Assembly (NCBI GenBank): GCA_002286855.1
Contig: NRSV01000083.1
Coordinates: 79,581 to 112,978, forward strand
Origin: Bipolaris cookei
Taxonomy: Eukaryota; Ascomycota; Dothideomycetes; Pleosporales; Pleosporaceae
Reading direction: 5' to 3'
Length of the DNA: 33,398 nt
A program made the position numbers and the translations under genes. The notes beneath the pieces were generated by a model. That model was not told the origin of the DNA. It did no database searches and was given only the letters and a program-made list of their open reading frames with translations. Positions 1 to 7,963 of this stretch are shown piece after piece; position 1 is the first letter of the stretch, and every line of letters starts with the position of its first letter.

Positions 1-821
1 GACGTCGCACTAGTTGCAATCGATTTCTTAGGATGGATTTGTATATATTCAGCTAAAATTACACCTATTCTGAAGAACTTGAAGTTGGTGTTGATGTAAC
101 ATTGGAGTAGTCGCTCTTTTAGATTTAGAGCTTTGGTCTCCTCTTCTAGCACCTTGTAGAATGTGTTCCAGTCCGTTTTTCTAGTATTATATCGCTTTGG
201 CTGGCTAGGCAGCTGTCTAGGCGTACTGATACTGAATAGTATAGCGTGGTGATCCGACCCTACTTCGGGTATAGCCTGCCAGTCCTGGATACTGGCTGCT
301 ATATTGTTTGTTGCAAAAGTAAGGTCTAATACGCTTTCTTGCCGCATATGAGCTCTAAAGAAGGTGCCTACTCCTAGAGTATTTAGTAGAGTAAGGTTTT
401 GAGTATCTATCCACTTTATTAGATTTTCTGCTTGTATGCTAGGGCTGCAGTCTTTTAAGCTCCATCTAGGATGGTGGGTATTGAAATCTCCTAGGATGAT
501 TGACTGAAGCTGCACGGTCTCCCGCAAGAGGCGCCTCTGGATTGTCGTCTGGTTAAGCCCTTCTAGAAGGCTTTTCTCGTTATAAATGTTATAGATATAG
601 AAGCTAGAGGCAGAGGCTAATACCTTAACAGCTAGGAAATCGTTATCGTCGCTAATAAAGGGATTAACTTCTACTTCTAGATCTTTTCTAATATAGAAGA
701 GTACTCTAGGCCTTAGGGAGCTGTCCTTAAGGGTGGGTAGTATCTGAGTAAAGTCCTGGTGAGCGGTAGATCTAGCATTTGCGTACGAGGATCCCTTAGG
801 AAGCCAGGGCTCCTGTAACCA
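1..821 (-). pseudogene. LINE (non-LTR retrotransposon) endonuclease fragment
   Basis: An open minus-strand frame of about 273 codons runs from a stop-bounded start near 821 off the left edge of the window. It encodes the AP-endonuclease-like domain that precedes reverse transcriptase in LINEs. Visible motifs in order are WLQEPWLP near the N-terminus, GDFNTHHPRW (catalytic Asp/Asn loop), SVLDLTFA, and GSDHHAIL (the terminal SDH catalytic motif). The layout fits the Tad1/I group of fungal LINEs. Two stop codons lie immediately upstream of the domain and the usual gag-like ORF1 is absent, so the copy looks 5'-truncated; its reverse transcriptase would lie outside the window. The frame has no internal stop, so the copy is either fairly young or its mutations are silent. 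Family assignment is by motif recognition only. Confidence 0.8.
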
Positions 822-1059
822 CGTTAGTTAGATTTATTGTTTTTAGCCTATAATCCCTCTATAGAGTCTGTCCTGCGCGTCGTCGACTTAGTGTTAATAG
901 AGTTACTTTAAAGATAGCTGTAGCGCGTTATAGAGTGAGATTCGCGTCTTATTTAAGAGTTTAAAGAGTAAGCTATATCCAATATCTACTAGAGGGCTGT
1001 AACTACTATTGTTGTTGCAATATTGGGGTGGGGTAGTAGTTTTGGTGGGGTCTTGGCAA

Positions 1060-1106
1060 AAGTGTTGCACGAACCCGTGTGTTGCACGAACCCGTGAGGT
1101 ACGTTA
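1060..1106. repeat. Pogo-type element right terminus A with two 17-bp modules
   Basis: Read inward on the minus strand from 1104 this is an 11-bp end (ACGTACCTCAC) followed by two tandem 17-bp modules, GGGTTCGTGCAACACAC and GGGTTCGTGCAACACTT. The dinucleotide TA follows at 1105-1106, as expected for a Tc1/mariner/pogo target site. The body of the element would lie to the left, but 822-1059 is AT-rich and shows no transposase, and no matching left end was found. The terminus sits only about 100 bp from the stop codon of the NRPS-like gene. The same 11+17+17 layout recurs at 26373, 29446, 30981, 32835, 33043 and 33297 with other module sequences. Confidence 0.6.
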
Positions 1107-1202
1107 TACCGCGTGTAATAAAGATTGCAGCATATATATCAACTATCAAAAACCTTCTAATATTACATATTTTATCGCAAATAATGTCTGTATGAAAACC
1201 CT

Positions 1203-4200
1203 TCATAGCTCCAGCTTCATATTATGTATCAACCAATCCTCAAGCATATCCAGACTTGGGTTTCTCATAACGACTTCTGTCGAAATATCTACGCTAAGCT
1301 TCCTTCTAATGCACTGGGCTATTGCGGTCGCAAAAATAACCTCGCTGTGTATATTGTAGTAAGGGACCAAGCGGGAAGACCCATTTAATAGAAGGCTGCA
1401 CCCAAGAACATCATTCCAGATGCTGCTGAGCACAGCCCTAATTAATTCAACCCTCCCTATGATACTTTTGCGAAGCCTATTGGCCTCGTTATCAAGATTA
1501 GTGACTGCATGGCTGATAGCGTCTGTGATACGCGCTTCTGGGTCCTTTGTGAAAGATAGGATTAATTCAGAAAACACGCGCATGACTGCACCCGCATAGT
1601 TTCTCGATATCCTGCGGTTGTCAAAACGTAGTTCGAGTGTCACAGAAGTATGCGCAGACCGCGAATAGGGTGTGACAGCTACCCAAAAGTCTGTGGGGCC
1701 TGAGACGGGGCCAGGGAGAGGGGCGAAGTCGAACTCGGTGTCTGGAGAGAGGGATTGACGAATTCCACCTGCTCTTGGAATTGCCACGTTCTCGAAATTG
1801 ATGATAGAACATAACTGGGCCCATGGGGACCAACCAGTGCACTTCTCAACAATGTGACGAAAGGACAATAATTCGTGAGCTAGGGTAGTTTGCTGATTGC
1901 GCTGAACTTGTTCAAGTAGGCCGTGTATAGTCTGTGCCGAGCCTTGTCTCTTTATGCGGACTGGTAACATATTCCAGCAAGGACCGACAATTTGGTCAAT
2001 ACCTGGCATGGAATTATGACGGCCTGACGTGATAATGCCGCATACAACGTCGCTCTCACCGGTGAGAAACATTAGGACAGCTGACCATGCTGCAGAAATG
2101 ACTGTGGAAGGCATGATACCTCGTAGATATTGAAGATCTAGCGTCATCTCTGGGGAGGAAATCCTCTCGTTAATAACATGATCTAGACCAGTAACGGCTG
2201 CCAGTGGTCCGTCTCGAGGCGGGTTCCTAAGGTGAGTTGGCTTGCTACCATCCAACATCGTCTTCCAGAAGGCCTCGGCGGCCTGGACATATTCCTTACG
2301 GCTAGCCCAGGCTACGAAGGATGAAAACTGTGGAAGAGAGGGCGATTTTGGTACTGATTGCTGGCGACAAGATATTGCCTGATAGGAGACACGAAGATGC
2401 TCGAGAACGGTTGGAATGCTACCAGCATCATACTGGGCATGTGTGAGCCGTACAACCAGGCGATGATGATTCAGATTCTGCCTTATTACCATGAAACGAA
2501 TCCACTGGCGGTCTAGCTCTGGTAAGGCATTCTTCGTATCAGTCCAAAGGTTTCGAGTCACCGAATCTAACGTTTCGCCCACATCAAGTCGAACATGATG
2601 CAATGTGAAGTCCATTGGGTAGTGTGATGCTTTCACGACAAGCTGATAGGCATGTCCGTTACCAACAACGAAGATGCTGCGGAGGATCTCGTGTGTTTCT
2701 AGGAGAGACGCGCAGCTAATCTGGAGACGGTCAAGTGATAAAGGTCCATAAAAGTTCATCACCCAACAATCGGCCCAGTGCTGTGCCTTCAGTGTGCTGT
2801 GTCCCGCTAAGGATGCTTGCCAACCTGTAGCCGGTATGAACTTGTCGATATGACTGGGGTTGATCCATCCGGGGAGATGAAGTTGTTCTAGGAGAGTCGT
2901 TGCACTATCGTTGTCTAATTGGTTACCGTTTCCCTCATATAAATCAACATCCCGATCAGATTCACACACCCTATTGAGTCTACCCTGTGTTTCAGTGTCC
3001 AAACTGCTTGTTGCCATCTCCTGTAAGCTGAGATTGCTGGTAAACAACTCAGGGACTGGCAGCACTATGTTCTTTACTCGAGCAAGACTGATGAGTTGTG
3101 TGGCCTTTAGAGAATCTCCTCCACAATCTAAGAATCTGTCATTCGGTTCGAGTATAGTTTGATCTATCCCCAGCACACTCGCCCAGATACCCCTCAGAAG
3201 ACCCATACGGCCAAATATGGGATTTTGGGCGCTCTCTCGGTGCATATGACCAAGGGCTTTCCTCCCCTGGGCGACATTTCCCTTATTGAGATTCAATGGA
3301 ATGCCTTCTTTGCAAAATGTTGGCTCCGTGTCGTCGATCTGATTCAAGATGTGGATGGATCCGTCCGGCTGGACACATGCTGACATTCCAGTGAGGAAGA
3401 TCCCGTCAGTGAGCGGTAGCGAATATTGTTTCTGACTTGGAGGAGATGATCCATATAATATCGTACAACTAGCCGGAGTACTGCGATCACTTATAGAAAG
3501 TTCTCCAATTGCTCCAATAGCCGTTTGAAGCTCTACGTTGTCTGTTTCGACCACAGAGACATCGTCGCTAGCTCCAATTATACGAAAGTTTCCATTTGAT
3601 AGTATCGATGCAACCATGAACTTTCCATAACCCATGTCATAGCTAACATAGATAGGATTTGCGTCACATTTTCGGAGTGAACCTCTCAGCGCTTGAATGT
3701 CATAGAGGAATACTTCACCCGAGCATTGCAACACATCAGAAAGTCGATGTGAAGGGATACATATGCGCGACCGATCTTGGGAAGATTGACACAATGAGCT
3801 TCGTATATCTTCAGGCGTGGCATCTTCCGTGAATGCAAGAACGTGGCCTCCTTGAGCGATTGTCCCAAAGACGTGCAAAAGTGTATCATGTCGCACGATG
3901 AAAGGCCATAAAACCAATCTAGGTTGTGATCCTTTTGACTTTGTACCACTGCTCGCTTCATGTATAGTTTCTTCTACCTTTCTCAAACGAACGATAGAGT
4001 TGATTACCGTACTGTGTTGCAGTAGCGTCACAGTAGCAGTCGTTGATTCCAGAAGCGCCCAAGCTGGGTGGAAGGTGTTCTTATTGAAATCAATCGGTCG
4101 TTTGGGAACTTCCATCATATCGTAAGAATTGGCTGTAGGTTCCAGATAGGAACCTAGACATACAGCACACGGCGCTATTGACCTCAAAGAGGGCGTATCA

Positions 4201-4580
4201 TGTTCGGCAGGGCCTAGTAATACGCATGAAGCGTTGGCTGTGGACACAAGAAACTCCAATCTTTCTTCCGAGTCAGGTACAGAACTGTCGATGAATGCGA
4301 ACGCTGCCTCTGTCCTGAGCACGGCAAACATGGCAACGATAGCCCATAGAGAACTACTAGGCATATAGATGGGAAGCACTGACCCGGCTAGACCAAAGGT
4401 TCTCTCTTGTATGTGCTTAGCCCAAAGGCGTGACTGCAGGCTTAGTTCCTGGTAAGTCAGGTTTCCATCTGCGCAGTAAAAAGCTTGATTGGCCGGTGAG
4501 GCCCGTGCCTGTTCATCGAGCAAGTGACAAAGAGTAGAGTGAGGAGTGTTTCCCATAGCCGTTTCCTTCTCTTCTGCCAT
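1203..4580 (-). CDS. NRPS-like protein: adenylation remnant - carrier - condensation - degenerate carrier
   Basis: Single-exon gene of 1,125 aa. Residues about 1-470 follow the adenylation fold (AMP-binding N-terminus, a GELSI strand, a PDG turn), but the core motifs are degraded. The Gly-rich P-loop region reads ESTTATVTLLQHS with no PKG, the usual TGD reads TGM, and no C-terminal catalytic Lys motif is visible. A good carrier domain follows with FLDCGGDSLKA (phosphopantetheine Ser490). A condensation domain covers about 565-1000; its HHxxxDG motif reads THAQYDA (His714, Asp718, Ala719 in place of Gly), and GRHNSMPGIDQIVGPCWN is the conserved late motif. The C-terminus (about 1040-1125) is a second carrier whose GGDSL position reads HSEVI, so the attachment Ser is missing. 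The first ATG is taken as start; a second Met eight codons later is equally usable. Likely role is condensation or acyl transfer with the adjacent PKS (inference). The product is not identifiable. Confidence 0.85.
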   Translation of the reverse strand: MAEEKETAMGNTPHSTLCHLLDEQARASPANQAFYCADGNLTYQELSLQSRLWAKHIQERTFGLAGSVLPIYMPSSSLWAIVAMFAVLRTEAAFAFIDSSVPDSEERLEFLVSTANASCVLLGPAEHDTPSLRSIAPCAVCLGSYLEPTANSYDMMEVPKRPIDFNKNTFHPAWALLESTTATVTLLQHSTVINSIVRLRKVEETIHEASSGTKSKGSQPRLVLWPFIVRHDTLLHVFGTIAQGGHVLAFTEDATPEDIRSSLCQSSQDRSRICIPSHRLSDVLQCSGEVFLYDIQALRGSLRKCDANPIYVSYDMGYGKFMVASILSNGNFRIIGASDDVSVVETDNVELQTAIGAIGELSISDRSTPASCTILYGSSPPSQKQYSLPLTDGIFLTGMSACVQPDGSIHILNQIDDTEPTFCKEGIPLNLNKGNVAQGRKALGHMHRESAQNPIFGRMGLLRGIWASVLGIDQTILEPNDRFLDCGGDSLKATQLISLARVKNIVLPVPELFTSNLSLQEMATSSLDTETQGRLNRVCESDRDVDLYEGNGNQLDNDSATTLLEQLHLPGWINPSHIDKFIPATGWQASLAGHSTLKAQHWADCWVMNFYGPLSLDRLQISCASLLETHEILRSIFVVGNGHAYQLVVKASHYPMDFTLHHVRLDVGETLDSVTRNLWTDTKNALPELDRQWIRFMVIRQNLNHHRLVVRLTHAQYDAGSIPTVLEHLRVSYQAISCRQQSVPKSPSLPQFSSFVAWASRKEYVQAAEAFWKTMLDGSKPTHLRNPPRDGPLAAVTGLDHVINERISSPEMTLDLQYLRGIMPSTVISAAWSAVLMFLTGESDVVCGIITSGRHNSMPGIDQIVGPCWNMLPVRIKRQGSAQTIHGLLEQVQRNQQTTLAHELLSFRHIVEKCTGWSPWAQLCSIINFENVAIPRAGGIRQSLSPDTEFDFAPLPGPVSGPTDFWVAVTPYSRSAHTSVTLELRFDNRRISRNYAGAVMRVFSELILSFTKDPEARITDAISHAVTNLDNEANRLRKSIIGRVELIRAVLSSIWNDVLGCSLLLNGSSRLVPYYNIHSEVIFATAIAQCIRRKLSVDISTEVVMRNPSLDMLEDWLIHNMKLEL

Positions 4581-5031
4581 CGTGAAATCAAAGTGAAAGA
4601 TAAAAAAAAGAAACTTTGGGAAAAGAGCTGCGTCCCTGGCTTAGAAATTCGAATGGGAAAAGAAGGATTGAATGAAGCAGATGGAGATGACATAGAAACA
4701 TTGGATGAAGGGAGTCGGGCCTTTCAACTTTTTAGCTTTGGGATTTATCAAGATAGACACGGTGGCAACTGTTTCAGTGCAAGAACCTAATTAAATTTTA
4801 TGCCCACAAGCCGGACAGGAGTATCCCTTGACTGCATTTCGGAACATGGCGGGTGGACTATTCCCAGCCATGGCAGGGCTAAGTGATTACGTTTTCCGAT
4901 TTCCATGATTTCTGGTGGCATTTGCACCCTGGTTTTACCGAGAAGGTTTCAACTATAAGTTTTGTCATACGGCGCTGGGCAGCTTTCACTAGGCAAAATG
5001 GCAATCTTTTCATAAGAGATTGATTGACGGC
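4581..5031. promoter_or_regulatory. Upstream region of the NRPS-like gene
   Basis: About 450 bp between the NRPS-like start and the first foldback MITE. It contains a purine/pyrimidine-biased stretch next to the start codon (4590-4700) and no convincing ORF or RNA gene. It is presumably the promoter and 5' UTR of the minus-strand gene. I see no clear TATA box and no recognisable binding site for a pathway regulator. Confidence 0.4.
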
Positions 5032-5033
5032 TA

Positions 5034-5175
5034 AGGTCTGTCCCTGCGTGCCGAAAAACCCTATGTGCCGAAAACGACCAATCGGATCGTAAGGATCACG
5101 AACTCCCCTCTAAACGTCGCGATCCGATTGGTTGTTTTCGGCACATAGGGTTTTTCGGCACGCAGGGACAGACCT
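5034..5175. mobile_element. Foldback MITE, copy 1 (142 bp)
   Basis: Near-perfect palindrome beginning AGGTCTGTCCCTGCGTGCC and ending with its reverse complement. The arms are about 57 bp around a central loop of roughly 28 bp. It is flanked on both sides by TA (5032-5033 and 5176-5177), the target duplication typical of Tc1/mariner/pogo transposases. There is no coding capacity. Copies 2 and 3 lie at 5664-5805 and 7515-7639, so all three sit in the spacers of the same gene cluster. Confidence 0.9.
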
Positions 5176-5177
5176 TA

Positions 5178-5661
5178 TGACCAGATTCGACGACGTTTTG
5201 AGATAGGAGATACAGTAAGCATTATCTTAAGTAAGCCGAAGAAAATTCGGCGCTTATATAGTATATGGTAGAGACCTCCGTATATCTTCGCCCAGAAAGG
5301 TGATAAACGCGCCAACCAATTGGAGTCTGAGCAACCCCTGATGCCCTTTCAGCGTCTGTGTGCCTATCGCTATTCAAAATCACTAGAATTGTCTGTTGGA
5401 ACCTGTCCATGTAAGTACCCAGTCTAATTAACTACATATAAGCTTAGTCTCAAAAGCGTATACTAATTGACTCCATCGTGAGAACTAAGATTTGCTTAGC
5501 TCGCCCTTCTTTTCTTAATACCCTATAACCAGTACCTCTCCTCACTAGGAAGGACAAGGATATCCACCGTTGCCCCTGAAGATTTGAACAGATTGTTCCT
5601 GCAGCTTACGTTGTACCTCGTACCGCCAGATAGGGTTTACAGTAAAGCTAGAAACTGTTAC
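5178..5661. other. Spacer without a supported gene
   Basis: Between MITE copies 1 and 2. The minus strand has a 62-codon frame at 5222-5410 of no recognisable family. The plus strand shows an intron-like string beginning GTAAGT at 5411 and ending near 5457, which could be a relic of a small spliced gene. Neither gives a convincing protein. Confidence 0.3.
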
Positions 5662-5663
5662 TA

Positions 5664-5805
5664 AGGTCCGTCCCTGCGTGCCGAAAAACCCTATGTGCCG
5701 AAAACGACCAATCGGATCGTAAGGATCACGAGCTCCCCTCTAAACGTCGCGATCCGATTGGTCGTTTTCGGCACATAGGGTTTTTCGGCACGCAGGGACA
5801 GACCT
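5664..5805. mobile_element. Foldback MITE, copy 2 (142 bp)
   Basis: Same palindromic element as copy 1, with the same length and the same central loop. It has scattered single-base differences, including AGGTCCG at the left end where copy 1 has AGGTCTG. TA flanks both ends (5662-5663 and 5806-5807). It lies downstream of the SDR stop codon. Confidence 0.9.
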
Positions 5806-6074
5806 TAATCACAGAAGTAATTTCAGTCATGTCATAGAGGGGATGGAACATCTTAAACCGAACTAGAATTACGAACCAACTTAGTATCTCCTTTAACTAT
5901 ATATGTTAGAGATAACTTTGAAGTCAGGTTTATATCGAAAACCTATATGATGGCGAAACCGCGCTCTATCTAAGAATTCACTCCATCAGACTGCACATGT
6001 TGTGCACGAACATAACTGTTGCAAGATCATAAGATCCTTAAATCACTACATGAATATTCCCCAGCTACGCGCCG

Positions 6075-7246
6075 TCATGCGGTACCACTAGCTATGCTAT
6101 TCCAGTCTACTGCTTGACACTCGTCGAAAATTTCCCCTCCGTTTCCAGAGTTCACAGCAGGGCTAGAGCGGTGAATAAGAGTTGTGGTAGCCTGGTTGCA
6201 TTCTTGTAAGTCTCTGAACTGCGAGAACATGAAAAGAACCTTTTGTTTAATTACGAACCTGATTAGTACATAGCAGAAGTGAATCGGCTAACACGACATG
6301 TGGTGGTCGATTGGCAGCAAAAAGTACAAGGTCTGCGACGTCGTCGGCTTCCAAAGGTATGTATCCTCTGTAAGGACATGTTAAAAGAGAAGTCGAAACA
6401 AACAATAGCTGCCATATCTTACTCATAAGTCCTTTCTACGGCTTTGTTATCTCCAGAAAATCGGATGCTAGCAAGGTCCGTCCTTGTCTGACCAGGTGAT
6501 ATTTCCATAACTCTAATGTTAGTAGAGACAAGCTCAGATCGAAGTGATGCAGTAAATGCGCTCAAGGCCGCTTTAGTGGCACAGTATACGCTAGCTCCTG
6601 CATAGGGATCTCGGCCAGCTATACTACCAATATTGATGATGTCACCGCACCCACGCGCTATAAATGTTGGCAGAACTGATTGTGTAATGGCAATCATACC
6701 AAGCACGTTTGTGTGGAACATGGCGAGGATGTCGGCGTGTTCAATATTAGGCGCAGTCGCTAGCCCTCCTAGCGCTACGCCACTGGTAAACAGTCAGTTA
6801 ACCTATGGAAATTTCCCCTTTTCCTTGGATTGGCATCATACTCACGCATTGTTAACCAATATGTCGATTTCCCTAAACTCTGGCGGTATTCTGCTGATTA
6901 CTGTCTTCGCCTCTTCCAAATTCCCAACGTCGAGGGATAGCGTGCATACTCCGACTTTATTGCATGAGATGCTCTCGATCTCACGCTTCACTTCTTGAAG
7001 CCTTTCATCACGCCTAGCAAGGAGGACGAGTTGTAGCGTGGTTGGTTCCGCTTGCGCAAAAGCTAATGCTGTACTCCTGCCAATACCTGTGGAGGCACCT
7101 GTGATGAGAACGGTTTTCCCAGTAAGTCGGTTTCGTCTACGGGAAGTATTAATTGAATTTCTGAATTCTCGATAACAATATTTCGGGTTGATTGGCAGTG
7201 GTTTCATGAGCGGCTTGAAGCCCAAAGTTTTGCTTAAACATAACAT
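6075..7246 (-). CDS. Classical short-chain dehydrogenase/reductase, 4 exons
   Basis: Proposed exons on the minus strand are 7246-6846, 6782-6423, 6367-6259 and 6191-6075, giving 328 aa. All junctions are GT..AG and all phases agree. The cofactor motif TGASTGIG lies at about residues 49-56, NNAG spans the first junction, and the catalytic triad is Ser187 (NIGS), Tyr200 and Lys204 (YCATK), followed by SPGQTRTD. The sequence resembles the fungal NADP-dependent family that includes yeast YMR226C (3-hydroxy acid/serine dehydrogenase). A 40-residue basic N-terminal extension precedes the Rossmann fold; it could be a targeting sequence or an over-long start. The last intron is the least certain: without it the protein would end six bases past 6252 after a short alternative tail, but splicing gives TNQATTTLIHR, which matches how relatives end. 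Its place between an NRPS-like gene and a divergent PKS suggests a tailoring reductase, although the family also has primary-metabolism members. Confidence 0.82.
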
Positions 7247-7514
7247 GGGCGTGAATTAACGATAGAATAGACAAGTATTTTATTTCTTTATATATCTTAT
7301 ACTGTGCCAATTGCAATATTAATGGATCTCTTGTTAGTCTCTTATGGCATGACAGCGGCCAATCATAATCTGAACTTCCTGGTAGCGACCTACGTAATCA
7401 ATCTTACTTCACTCATCATCTTTCTGTATCTTAGTAGAAGGGGATCTCTGGAGTATCAGCATCGGGCCAATAGGGAGTTGTTGTTCGTTCGTACGGAGTA
7501 TTTCGGACTCAGCA
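7247..7514. promoter_or_regulatory. SDR-proximal part of the divergent SDR/PKS intergenic region
   Basis: The minus strand contains a TATA-like AT run (about 7284-7305) some 40-60 bp upstream of the SDR start. A 102-codon plus-strand frame beginning at 7304 runs into the MITE and looks like no known family, so I do not call it a gene. Confidence 0.4.
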
Positions 7515-7639
7515 AGGTCTGTCCCTGCGTGCCGAAAACGACCAATTGGATCGTAAGGATCACGAACTCCCCTCTAAACGTCGCGATCCGATTGGTTGTT
7601 TTCGGCACATAGGGTTTTTCGGCACGCAGGGACAGACCT
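7515..7639. mobile_element. Foldback MITE, copy 3 (125 bp, left arm shortened)
   Basis: Same element as at 5034 and 5664, but the left arm lacks the 17 bp carrying the AAACCCTATGTGCCG portion while the right arm is complete, so the hairpin has an unpaired bulge. The right flank is TA (7640-7641); the left flank is CA instead of TA, consistent with a point change after insertion. It lies inside the divergent promoter region shared by the SDR and the PKS, where it could influence expression. Confidence 0.88.
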
Positions 7640-7963
7640 TATCAAAGCTTTAGGGTAGCATGCGGTAGCATTCGGTAATAAGGCGGAGATTTCGGAGACG
7701 AGGCAAGGTATTTGTGCGAATTTTGGCTAAATTCATGAGTGGCTTGGCTGATAGGTCAGCTTAGCGTCAGAGCCGCGAACGCCTAGTGCTTCCGAATTGT
7801 TTGCAAGGAGGCTTTGAGTGGACGACATATCTGTAGCTACATAAGTACGTATATACTAACTGTTGGAGTATTCAGATCCTTTGCTATCCCTTTGTCCTCA
7901 ACCTTGTAATTCTCTCCTCAGCCAACAACAAGTAAAAGAAAAGTCTACAACACTTAACCTGTC
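7640..7963 (+). promoter_or_regulatory. PKS upstream region
   Basis: About 320 bp from the MITE to the PKS ATG. A TA-rich segment (ACATAAGTACGTATATAC, near 7840-7857) lies roughly 105 bp upstream of the start and could be the core promoter. It is followed by a pyrimidine-rich leader and an A-rich stretch up to the ATG. No regulator-binding palindrome is obvious. Confidence 0.4.

Noticed and set aside
1060..1104. Module A as a true CENP-B box
   Set aside because: It contains TTCG, a following A and CGGG across two modules, but the spacing is two bases longer than the CENP-B consensus; only the 17-bp length is shared.
1009..1359. 116-codon plus-strand frame
   Set aside because: Overlaps the transposon terminus and the antisense of the NRPS 3' end; the translation resembles nothing.
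5222..5410. 62-codon minus-strand frame between MITEs, with an intron-like string beside it
   Set aside because: No recognisable protein on either strand; noted as spacer only.
7304..7612. 102-codon plus-strand frame between SDR and PKS
   Set aside because: Its last third is MITE sequence and the rest has no family features or splice context; treated as promoter DNA.
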